Shown in pieces: positions 1-7,700 of a stretch of 10,009 nucleotides of DNA. The translations under genes and the position numbers were made by a program. A model generated the notes under the pieces. The model did no database searches. It was not told the origin of the DNA and saw only the letters and a list, made by a program, of their open reading frames with translations. The first letter of the stretch is position 1, and each line of letters begins with the position of its first letter. Source of the DNA: an uncultured Lachnospiraceae bacterium (GTDB lineage Bacteria; Bacillota; Clostridia; Lachnospirales; Lachnospiraceae); NCBI GenBank assembly GCA_902803625.1, contig CADCQV010000349.1:1-10009 (forward strand), in the 5' to 3' direction.

Positions 1-945
1 AAGCTCCTTCTTTATTTTATCGGGAGCGATGGCGTAACGTCTGTCGTGTCCCTTTCTGTCGGTAACAAAGGTAATGAGATCATCACTCACATTCTTCTTT
101 CTGGGATCATCATCCGGCAGTATCTCTCTTAAGGTATCGAGTATTATGTGTATGATCTCGATATTCTGCTTTTCGTTATGCCCTCCGATATTGTATTTTT
201 CGCCGATCCTTCCGTTACTTAATACCATATCGATGCCCTTGCAGTGGTCATCCACATAGAGCCAGTCCCTGACATTCTTTCCGTCCCCGTATACAGGCAG
301 ATTCTTTCCATGCAGGGCATTGTTTATGATAAGCGGTATGAGCTTTTCCGGAAACTGGAAGGGTCCGTAGTTATTGGAGCAGTTCGTTATGACACCGGGG
401 AAATGATAGGTATCCACATATGCCTTTACGAGAAAATCAGAGGAGGCCTTGCTGGCTGAATAGGGGCTGTGGGGATCATAGGGAGTGTCCTCATAAAAAT
501 AATCCTCCGGGTCACTTAAGGATCCGTAAACCTCGTCCGTCGATACATGGAGGAAACGCTTTCCCTCCTTAAAGCTTCCATCCTCATTTTCCCAGGCCGC
601 CTTTGCTGAGTTAAGCATTATCAGCGTTCCCAGTACATTGGTTTCCACAAAGATCTCGGGATTCTCAATGCTCCTGTCCACATGGCTTTCAGCCGCAAAG
701 TTTACAACATAGTCTATATCGTTTTCCTCAAATATTTTTGAGATCGTATCTTTGTCCCTTATATCAGCCTTGATAAAGATATAGTCATACTCCTTATCCA
801 GACCCTCAAGGTTTTCGAGATTTCCGGCATAGGTCAGGGCATCCACGTTTATGATACGGATATCCTTTCCGTATTTCCCGAACATATAATGTATGAAATT
901 GGAGCCTATAAACCCTGCTCCTCCTGTCACAAGGTACGTTTTCAA
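1..945 (-). CDS. rfbB: dTDP-glucose 4,6-dehydratase RmlB/RfbB, 3' end cut by the window edge
   Basis: An extended short-chain dehydrogenase/reductase enzyme that converts dTDP-glucose to dTDP-4-keto-6-deoxyglucose, the second step of dTDP-L-rhamnose synthesis and of other deoxysugar routes; cytosolic and NAD-dependent. I translated 315 codons by hand with no stop. The N-terminus carries the Rossmann motif TGGAGFIGS (residues 7-15), followed by VDALTYAGN (34-42), NFAAESHVDRS (82-92), the catalytic STDEVYG (135-141, Thr136-Asp137-Glu138) and YSASK (162-166, catalytic Tyr and Lys). NNYGPFQFPEKLIP and GDGKNVRDWLYVDDH are also typical of RmlB, and GHDRRYAI lies near the cut end. The family is about 340-350 residues, so roughly 30 are missing on the left. 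The start is TTG at 945, which fits the family N-terminus and follows AGGAGG by 9 bases. An in-frame ATG at 1011 would add 22 non-family residues and overlaps a likely -10 box, so I reject it. The rest of an rml cluster may lie beyond the left edge. Confidence 0.95.
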   Translation of the reverse strand, partial: MKTYLVTGGAGFIGSNFIHYMFGKYGKDIRIINVDALTYAGNLENLEGLDKEYDYIFIKADIRDKDTISKIFEENDIDYVVNFAAESHVDRSIENPEIFVETNVLGTLIMLNSAKAAWENEDGSFKEGKRFLHVSTDEVYGSLSDPEDYFYEDTPYDPHSPYSASKASSDFLVKAYVDTYHFPGVITNCSNNYGPFQFPEKLIPLIINNALHGKNLPVYGDGKNVRDWLYVDDHCKGIDMVLSNGRIGEKYNIGGHNEKQNIEIIHIILDTLREILPDDDPRKKNVSDDLITFVTDRKGHDRRYAIAPDKIKKEL

Positions 946-954
946 TTTGTTTTT

Positions 955-960
955 CCTCCT
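955..960 (-). promoter_or_regulatory. Ribosome-binding site that sets the TTG start of rfbB
   Basis: The minus strand reads AGGAGG, a full match to the anti-Shine-Dalgarno core, 9 bases before the TTG at 945-943. The competing in-frame ATG at 1011 has only a GAGG about 13 bases upstream. This is the main sequence reason for the non-ATG start. Confidence 0.8.
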
Positions 961-1001
961 GATACTGTTTACTGATGCTTCAGTCTTCTCACCAACCCCG
1001 T

Positions 1002-1030
1002 ATTTTATCATAAACAGGGCTCTTCCTCAA
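1002..1030 (-). promoter_or_regulatory. Putative sigma-A-type promoter for rfbB
   Basis: On the minus strand a -35-like TTGAGG (1030-1025, 4 of 6 to consensus) is followed after exactly 17 bases by a -10-like TAAAAT (1007-1002, 5 of 6). Transcription would start near 995 and give a leader of about 50 bases ending in the AGGAGG site of rfbB. The rest of the 130-base spacer between the glycosyltransferase and rfbB shows no terminator-like hairpin, so read-through from upstream remains possible. Assigned from sequence match only. Confidence 0.5.
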
Positions 1031-1075
1031 CTATAGCTCCCTTCAATGGTACCAAACGTCATACACCCTCTTTCC

Positions 1076-2083
1076 TCACCTCAGATCCTTCGCGTAATTT
1101 GCAAACCTTGCCGCATTCTCCCTGTCACCCATTATCACGTAGGAGATATGGAGACCGAGATAGGGGTAAGAGTCATGGTACTTCAGGTTAAGGAGCGGCT
1201 CCGTTTCAAAAGCCGCATTATAATACCACATGCAGGCTTCCTTGTAGTTCCGCCTCCCGCGGTAGTATTCACCAAGCTCAAAAACCGCCTCCGAGGGCGT
1301 GTGCTCCGATGCCAGTGCCCGGGATGAGGCAAGGAGCATAAGAGAGGTATCATCAAGGAGACGGGCGCATTTGATCACCACACAGGCTGCCATCAGCACC
1401 AGCTCCTCCTCGCTGTCCTTATCCATCCTGCGTCTGAAAAAGTCCTTCGCCTCCAGAAAATCCTCATCGCTTCCCGAGATAAAGAGCTCTCTTGCGTACA
1501 TCCTGGCAAGGTGGTTTGAAATATCGCCGTCCTTCTTTATTATCTTACGGAAAATAGAAAAATCCCTTCCGCTGTGGACAGATACAGGGCAGTGCTTTAT
1601 CTCCACATTACTGTCAAAGATCACCGGCTTGATCCGTACAGCCTCATGGAGCGGATCCTCCCAGAGAGGGGTACGTAATCTCTTATAGAGCTTCGGCCTG
1701 AGTTCCCTGTCGTAATTGTAGGTGGTATTCGCCTCCAGCTGGTTGGTATAGTACATCTGCACTATTTCCACCTCCGGAAGAAGGGCCTCTTTCAACTGTC
1801 TGAACCGCTCCACATTCTTTTCGTCTATCACCTCATCCGCATCGGCACTGTAAATATAATCACAGGTCGCAAAGGAGAAGGCATAGTTTCTCGCAGCTGA
1901 AAAATCATCATTCCATTCAAAGTCATATACCTTATCGGTATACTCCTTTGCGATCTTCTTTGTATCATCCGTGGAACCGGTATCCACTATGATGATCTCG
2001 TCCATCAGATCCCTGATGGGATCAAGGCAGCGCCTGAGTATCTCCGCCTCGTTTTTCACTATCATACACAAGCTGAATGTCAT
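1076..2083 (-). CDS. Family 2 glycosyltransferase with TPR-like C-terminal half
   Basis: A 335-residue protein. Residues 1-10 (MTFSLCMIVK) followed by NE are the standard opening of one GT2 subgroup. The GT-A nucleotide-sugar fold is shown by IIIVDTGSTDDT (about 30-41), the DDFSAARNYAF segment (59-69) and the metal-binding DxD in SADADEVID (79-87, Asp81 and Asp83). From about residue 195 the chain is helical and repeat-like; the stretch around 265-295, containing AVFELGEYYRGRRNYKEA, resembles a tetratricopeptide unit. There is no signal peptide or membrane segment, so it should act at the cytosolic face. Donor and acceptor cannot be read from sequence. The neighbours suggest a surface polysaccharide, but GT2-TPR proteins also include peptide or protein glycosyltransferases such as the SunS type. 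The ATG at 2083 is the only sensible start: no ATG, GTG or TTG lies between it and an in-frame stop upstream. Its best Shine-Dalgarno, AAAGGAG, is rather distant at 15 bases. It ends 130 bases before rfbB. Confidence 0.85.
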   Translation of the reverse strand: MTFSLCMIVKNEAEILRRCLDPIRDLMDEIIIVDTGSTDDTKKIAKEYTDKVYDFEWNDDFSAARNYAFSFATCDYIYSADADEVIDEKNVERFRQLKEALLPEVEIVQMYYTNQLEANTTYNYDRELRPKLYKRLRTPLWEDPLHEAVRIKPVIFDSNVEIKHCPVSVHSGRDFSIFRKIIKKDGDISNHLARMYARELFISGSDEDFLEAKDFFRRRMDKDSEEELVLMAACVVIKCARLLDDTSLMLLASSRALASEHTPSEAVFELGEYYRGRRNYKEACMWYYNAAFETEPLLNLKYHDSYPYLGLHISYVIMGDRENAARFANYAKDLR

Positions 2084-2116
2084 ATCCCGTCGATGCCGCT
2101 CCTTTCCTTACCTCTT

Positions 2117-2150
2117 GCCGCCTTCCCGGGCGGCTCCTGCTCTTCTGCAG
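2117..2150 (-). other. Two small tandem hairpins in the spacer before the glycosyltransferase gene
   Basis: The 74-base spacer holds two inverted repeats. Read on the minus strand, the first is CTGC-AGAAGA-GCAG (2150-2137) and the second is GCCGCC-CGGGAA-GGCGGC (2134-2117), an all-GC 6-bp stem. Neither is followed by a U-run, so they do not look like an intrinsic terminator. They could act as an mRNA processing or stability element between two cistrons, or be incidental. Confidence 0.4.
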
Positions 2151-2157
2151 CCTTCCG

Positions 2158-3219
2158 TCATTCAGGCTCCTTATTTATTGTGTCCGGATAGGTATCCGTC
2201 GGCAGATCAAAATTCTCCGCCTGGGCGTACAGAATATCCGTAAGCTCGTCCACATTCTCCTCTGTCACATACATTCCGTAGCCCTGCTTCAAAAGCTCTT
2301 TATCCACCCTGTTATTATACAGTCTGTCTATTATGCTGTCCGCTACGTCAGGAGAGAAGTGGCTGGTCTCATAATAATTTGTCATATCAAGGGTCACATC
2401 GTTAAAGCCGCTGAAATTCCAATAGGGAGTTACGGCTGCAAGCTTTTTTAAGAAAATAATATAGCCGTTCGCAATGTCCTTTTGATAGGTATAACCGTTA
2501 AGGGGATTTGTAAAGATCCTGAGATTAATGTCGTTTTCCCTGCAGATCTCCACTATCTCCCGTATCTCATCGAGGCTCTCCTCCCTTGGATAATAGTAAT
2601 CCGACCAGGTAGCATCGGTCTTGTCATAATGAAAGTCGGTCTTTATGCTTAGGTTCTCCGTTCCGGTCTCTAAAAGCCTCTGCCCGTATCCCGGATCGGT
2701 ATTCTTATGCTTCATTATGACCTCTATGGATTGGGAAAGGGTTATGAGATCAAGATACGACAGATAAAAGCCTGCCTTGTCCGAGAGACTTCCGCTCCAG
2801 GGAAAGGGCTTCCTGTAGAGCTGGTCCTTATGAAAATCAGGATCCACAAAATACGAGATATCATCAACCCCCATGGTGACATTCTTTATCTTCACTCCAC
2901 GACGAAGCATGTCCTTCAGGTTCTGAAGATGCTCCCCCGGTGTCCCTTCGGAATAAGCCATATCATAATAATTTCCGTCATTCATCTTTGACACGTCAAA
3001 AAAGCCAGCCCGTGAAGAGCCGAACAGAAAGGAATCGTACCTGTCAGGATTCCTGAGTATATTCATCATTTTCACGTAGCCCTTATTCGGCTCCACACCG
3101 TTATTCCTGATATGGTTCCAGTGAAAAATATTGTATGGATCAAGCCCCACTCCGAGGGGCAGAAAGATCACCGACAGTATCAGAAAAAATATAAGGCATT
3201 TCCCGAGAAATCTTTTCAT
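2158..3219 (-). CDS. Membrane-anchored SGNH-like protein, partner of the MBOAT acyltransferase
   Basis: A 353-residue protein with one N-terminal hydrophobic segment (about residues 8-25, after MKRFLGK), which reads as an uncleaved signal anchor with the rest outside the membrane. After it comes SFLFGSSRAGFFD (63-75); the G-S-S-R motif near a beta strand is the likely nucleophile block of an SGNH-type fold. A later DINLRIFTNPLNGY segment (230-243) and YYETSHFSPDVADSI (282-296) match the late histidine block, with His287. Proteins of this layout (AlgJ/AlgX/DltD-like in the broad sense) are routinely encoded beside MBOAT O-acyltransferases and are thought to complete acyl transfer to an extracellular polymer. 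The usual Asp three residues before the His is Glu284 here. It follows the MBOAT gene by 46 bases, so one transcript is likely. The Shine-Dalgarno is weak (AAGG 4 bases before the ATG). The family assignment rests on motifs and context; substrate unknown. Confidence 0.72.
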   Translation of the reverse strand: MKRFLGKCLIFFLILSVIFLPLGVGLDPYNIFHWNHIRNNGVEPNKGYVKMMNILRNPDRYDSFLFGSSRAGFFDVSKMNDGNYYDMAYSEGTPGEHLQNLKDMLRRGVKIKNVTMGVDDISYFVDPDFHKDQLYRKPFPWSGSLSDKAGFYLSYLDLITLSQSIEVIMKHKNTDPGYGQRLLETGTENLSIKTDFHYDKTDATWSDYYYPREESLDEIREIVEICRENDINLRIFTNPLNGYTYQKDIANGYIIFLKKLAAVTPYWNFSGFNDVTLDMTNYYETSHFSPDVADSIIDRLYNNRVDKELLKQGYGMYVTEENVDELTDILYAQAENFDLPTDTYPDTINKEPE

Positions 3220-3265
3220 TATGCCTTATATTCTACTCTATTGCCGCCCTATTCGCAAATACCTG

Positions 3266-4729
3266 CTAGAAATTAAAATAGATAAACTGCTGGGTTGTTC
3301 CGCCATGCAGCTTGTTTATGATAATAAGAGTGGTAAGTCCCACATAGATAAGCCAGCGCAAAGGCAGCTTCCACTTCGACATCTCCTTCGGTATGTCGTG
3401 TCTCAAAGCAAAGAAATCATAGACCATAAGAACAACTATGGCAGCAAGGAGCTTCCACAGTCCCACATCCGTGATAAGCATATCCACCTTCATCTTTTCC
3501 CAGGCATCAAGGAAGTGAAGGATCACACCGTTATGAAGGTGCGTCACGATAAACAGGGCATCACTTATGGAATCCGCACGGAAAAAGATCCAGGCGAGGT
3601 TAACAAGGGCAAAGGTAAGAAGACCGTGTAAAATAACAGACACCCGGTTTTTCCCTCCGTCCGTTTTCTTCGGACTAATATCCCTAAAGACTCCCTCTAT
3701 CACCTGATAGATGCCGTGGAGACCGCCCCAGAGCACAAAGGTCCAGTTTGCGCCGTGCCATAGACCCGATACCAGCATCGTTGCGATCAGATTCAGGTTC
3801 TTCCTTACTTTTCCCTTCCTGCTTCCGCCCAGGGGTATATATACATAGTCCCTGAACCAGGTGGACAGGGAAATATGCCACCTCGACCAGAATTCACGGA
3901 CGGACGTGGAAAAATACGGACTTTTGAAGTTCTGCATAAGCTCAATATTAAAGAGTCTGGCAGTTCCAATGGCAATGTCCGAGTAACCCGAAAAATCACA
4001 GTAGATCTGGAACGTGTACATAATAGATACCATGATAAATGTCAAGCCGAAATAATACGGTACATTTCCGTATATCAGATCCACATATTTCCCCAATGCA
4101 TCCGAGATCACAAGTTTCTTAAAGTATCCCCAGAGCATCATCCTTAAGCCCGACACTGCCAGGTCATAGTCAAATCGTTTCCTGCACTCCAGCTGGGGCA
4201 TCAGTTCATTGGTCCTTCCTATGGGACCTGCGATTATCTGGGGAAAAAAGGATATGTAGAGGGCAAAGCGGGCAAAGCTTGGCTGTGCCTTTGATTTTCC
4301 CGTATAAACATCGATAAGGTAGCTTGTGGATTGAAATGTATAAAAAGAAATGCCCACGGGCATCATGAGGTTCAGAAGATGCGGTTCGATATTCATCGAA
4401 AACATCCCCATTAACCCCACAATGCTGCGGGCTGCAAAATTATAGTATTTAAAGAATATCAGTAACCCGAAGCAGAGAAGGAGAGTCAGGATAAGTATGC
4501 CCTTCCTGAAGGCCCTGTCTTCCCTGTCTGCCTTTTCCAGCACAAGTGATGCCGCCCAGACCACGAGGCTCGTGCAGAGTAAAAGCAGCACGTACCTCGG
4601 GCTTGCCGCCATGTAAAAATAATAGCTTACAAGGAGCAGGACTATCCATCTGATTTTTTCCGGTGCTGCCCAGTACAGAATAAATGCAACAGGCAGAAAT
4701 ACCAGAAATGCCAGAGAATTAAACAGCAT
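3266..4729 (-). CDS. MBOAT-family (AlgI/DltB-like) membrane O-acyltransferase
   Basis: A 487-residue polytopic membrane protein, normal length for AlgI-type enzymes, which move an acyl (usually acetyl) group across the membrane for attachment to an exported glycan. It opens with MLFNSLAFLVFLPV, a hallmark N-terminus, and has roughly ten to twelve hydrophobic segments (for example 5-20, 27-62, 78-95, 228-246, 312-342, 365-383, 424-441, 457-472). Family motifs seen are FFPQIIAGPI (161-170), FQIYCDFSGYSDIAIG (240-255), NFKSPYFSTSVREFWSRWHISLS (in the 267-289 stretch), and SGLWHGANWTFVLWGGLHG (321-339), with conserved His325 and His338, one of which should be the invariant MBOAT histidine. The C-terminus FIYFNF is also typical. 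The start ATG at 4729 follows AGGA by about 12 bases and lies only 24 bases after the rpoC stop. The acceptor is unknown; deoxysugar and glycosyltransferase neighbours favour a surface polysaccharide. DltB itself is less likely, since no dltA or dltC is beside it. Confidence 0.93.
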   Translation of the reverse strand: MLFNSLAFLVFLPVAFILYWAAPEKIRWIVLLLVSYYFYMAASPRYVLLLLCTSLVVWAASLVLEKADREDRAFRKGILILTLLLCFGLLIFFKYYNFAARSIVGLMGMFSMNIEPHLLNLMMPVGISFYTFQSTSYLIDVYTGKSKAQPSFARFALYISFFPQIIAGPIGRTNELMPQLECRKRFDYDLAVSGLRMMLWGYFKKLVISDALGKYVDLIYGNVPYYFGLTFIMVSIMYTFQIYCDFSGYSDIAIGTARLFNIELMQNFKSPYFSTSVREFWSRWHISLSTWFRDYVYIPLGGSRKGKVRKNLNLIATMLVSGLWHGANWTFVLWGGLHGIYQVIEGVFRDISPKKTDGGKNRVSVILHGLLTFALVNLAWIFFRADSISDALFIVTHLHNGVILHFLDAWEKMKVDMLITDVGLWKLLAAIVVLMVYDFFALRHDIPKEMSKWKLPLRWLIYVGLTTLIIINKLHGGTTQQFIYFNF

Positions 4730-4753
4730 TTGTTCTATTTCCTAATCTTCCGG

Positions 4754-7700
4754 TCAGGCATCTTCGGTTTCAACTGCCTCAGCTTCCGGAGCTTCCACTT
4801 CCGGTTCCTCTTCCGAAAAATCGTCAAGGGTGATCTCTTCATCGTCATCGGCATTGATAGGCATATTGTCGGTGGAAAGCTCAATATTCCTGTAGTGCTT
4901 CATACCGGTTCCCGCAGGTATCAGCTTACCTATTATGACATTTTCCTTAGGTCCGATAAGATGATCCACCTTGCCCTTGATCGCCGCATCCGTCAGAACC
5001 TTGGTGGTCTCCTGGAAGGATGCTGCCGACAGGAAGGAATCCGTGGCGAGCGATGCCTTGGTGATACCGAGGATGATCTGGGTTGCCGTTGCAGGCTCCT
5101 TCCCCTCAGCTATAAGCTTTTCATTGATATCGTCAAGCTCAAGGGCATCCATTCTGGCGCCGGGAAGAAGATCCGAGTCTCCCGCATCGTCTATTTCCAC
5201 CTTTTTAAGCATCTGATGAACAATGACCTCAATATGCTTATCGTTTATATCAACACCCTGTGAGTGATAAACCCTCTGGACTTCCTTCAGGAGGTAATCC
5301 TGCACAGCACGGACTCCCTTGATCTTAAGAAGATCATGAGGATTGATTGATCCCTCGGTGATAACGTCACCTGCCTCTATTTCGGAGCCGTCCTGGACCT
5401 TGATCCTGGATCCGTAAGGGATAAGGTAGGTTTTGCTTTCAGCTGTTTCGCTGTTTGTAACGACAACCTCTCTCTTCTTCTTGGTGTCCTTTATCTCAAC
5501 AGTCCCTTTGAATTCCGCGATTATTGCGAGACCCTTGGGCTTACGTGCTTCAAATATCTCCTCAACTCTGGGAAGACCCTGGGTAATATCGGAACCGGCC
5601 ATTCCTCCCGTGTGGAAGGTTCTCATGGTAAGCTGTGTTCCGGGTTCACCTATGGACTGGGCAGCAATGATACCCACTGCTTCTCCGACCTGAACGGGTT
5701 CTCCCGTAGCCATGTTCGCACCGTAGCACTTCGCGCATATACCACTGTGGCTGCGGCAGGTAAGTATGGTACGGATCTTTACGGATTCGACGGGTTTCCC
5801 GTCCTTCACGCCGACGGTACAGATAAGCTTCGCTCTCCTCGGAGTGATCATATGATTGGTCTTTACGATCAGATTTCCGTCTGCGTCATATATGTCCTCA
5901 CAGGAGTATCTTCCCGTGATCCTCGTTACCAGCTGCTCAATATCTTCCTTTCCGTCCATAAAGGCCGCAACCTCCATGCCGGGAAGCTCCCTGCCGGTGC
6001 CTTCACAGCAGTCCTTTTCACGGATCACAAGCGCCTGGGAAACGTCAACCATTCGCCTTGTAAGGTAACCCGAGTCTGCAGTACGAAGAGCCGTATCCGA
6101 CAGACCCTTTCTGGCTCCATGGGCACTCATAAAGTACTCCAGCACGTTAAGTCCTTCACGGAAATTGGACTTTATGGGAAGCTCAATGGTATGTCCCGTT
6201 GTATCCGCCTGCAGTCCTCTCATTCCCGCAAGCTGCTTTATCTGCTTATCGGATCCGCGGGCTCCGGAGTTTGCCATCATGAAGATGTTGTTGTACTGGT
6301 CGAGGCCTGCCATCAGATCCTTTGTGATGCGCTCGTCACAGTTTTTCCAGGTTTCAACCACCTCGTTATAACGCTCTTCGTTTGTGATGAGACCTCTTCT
6401 GTAGTTTTTCGTGATCTTGTCCACCGTATCCTGGGCTTCATCCAGAAGCTTCTGCTTGCTCTCGGGAACCACCATGTCGGAAACGGAAACACTTACGGAT
6501 GCAATGGTGGAATAGTGGTAACCCATATCCTTTATATGATCAAGGGCTTCTGCGGTCTTAATCGCGCCATGGGTATTGATAATCGCCTCGATTATGGCTT
6601 TCAGCTGCTTTTTGCCCACCATAAAGTCAACCTCGAGAACCAGCTCGTTTTCGGGAATGCTCCTGTCAACAAAGCCGAGATCCTGGGGGATTATCTCATT
6701 AAAGAGGCAGCGTCCCAGAGTGGTATGAAGGACAGCCGACTTTATCTTCCCGTCTGCATCCTTCTTCTCCCTTTTCACATAGATCAGGCTCTGAAGGGTG
6801 ATGTCGTGGTTTGCATAGGCCATTATGGCTTCTTCCACTCCCTTGAACGCCCTGCCTTCTCCGGGTTCACCTTCTCTTGCCTGTGTAAGGTAGTAGATAC
6901 CGAGAACCATGTCCTGGGTGGGAACCGTCACAGGTCCGCCGTCCGAGGGCTTTAAGAGGTTATTGGGAGACAGCATAAGGAATCTGCTCTCTGCCTGTGC
7001 TTCAACCGAAAGAGGAAGATGGACCGCCATCTGGTCGCCGTCAAAATCGGCATTGAATGCGGTACAGGCCAGAGGATGGAGCTTTATTGCCTTACCCTCT
7101 ACAAGAACGGGCTCAAAGGCCTGGATACCGAGCCTGTGCAATGTCGGGGCACGGTTCAGCATAACGGGATGCTCCTTTATTACCTCCTCGAGAACGTCCC
7201 ATACTATGGGCTCCAGCTTTTCCACGGATTTCTTTGCGCTCTTTATATTGTGGCTGGTACCGTTTAATACCAGCTCCTTCATAACAAAGGGTTTGAAAAG
7301 CTCGATCGCCATTTCCTTAGGAAGACCGCACTGCCAGATCTTCAGCTCAGGTCCGACGACTATAACGGAACGTCCGGAGTAGTCAACCCTCTTTCCGAGA
7401 AGGTTCTGTCTGAAACGTCCGCTCTTACCCTTAAGCATATCGGAAAGCGACTTCAATGCCCTGCTACCGGGGCCAGTGACAGGACGCCCGCGGCGGCCGT
7501 TGTCTATAAGCGCATCCACCGCCTCCTGAAGCATCCTCTTTTCATTGTATACAATGATATCGGGAGCTCCGATCTCCAGGAGCTTCTTCAGTCTGTTGTT
7601 TCTGTTTATTATCCTTCTGTAAAGGTCATTTAAGTCCGATGTGGCAAATCTTCCGCCGTCCAGCTGTACCAGGGGACGGAGATCGGGAGGGATAATGGGT

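Noticed and set aside
1027..1062. An 11-codon minus-strand open frame in the spacer before rfbB
   Set aside because: Too short, with a poorly spaced ribosome site, and it ends upstream of the rfbB promoter's -10 box; no regulatory runs of codons are seen.
3230..3258. Promoter-like TTGCGA, 17 bases, TAGAAT on the minus strand before the SGNH-like gene
   Set aside because: The match is fair, but transcription would start only about 4 bases before the ATG, leaving no ribosome-binding site; read-through from the MBOAT gene is simpler.
3131..3631. A 166-codon plus-strand open frame across the MBOAT-SGNH junction
   Set aside because: It is antisense to two well-supported genes, with a low-complexity, basic, unrecognisable product.
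4730..5263. A 177-codon plus-strand open frame over the rpoC 3' end
   Set aside because: A shadow of rpoC with no recognisable domain; the start abuts the MBOAT start by chance.
5612..6955. A 447-codon open frame on the plus strand
   Set aside because: It lies wholly antisense to rpoC, and its protein shows no family features. Strong codon bias in rpoC leaves the opposite frame open.
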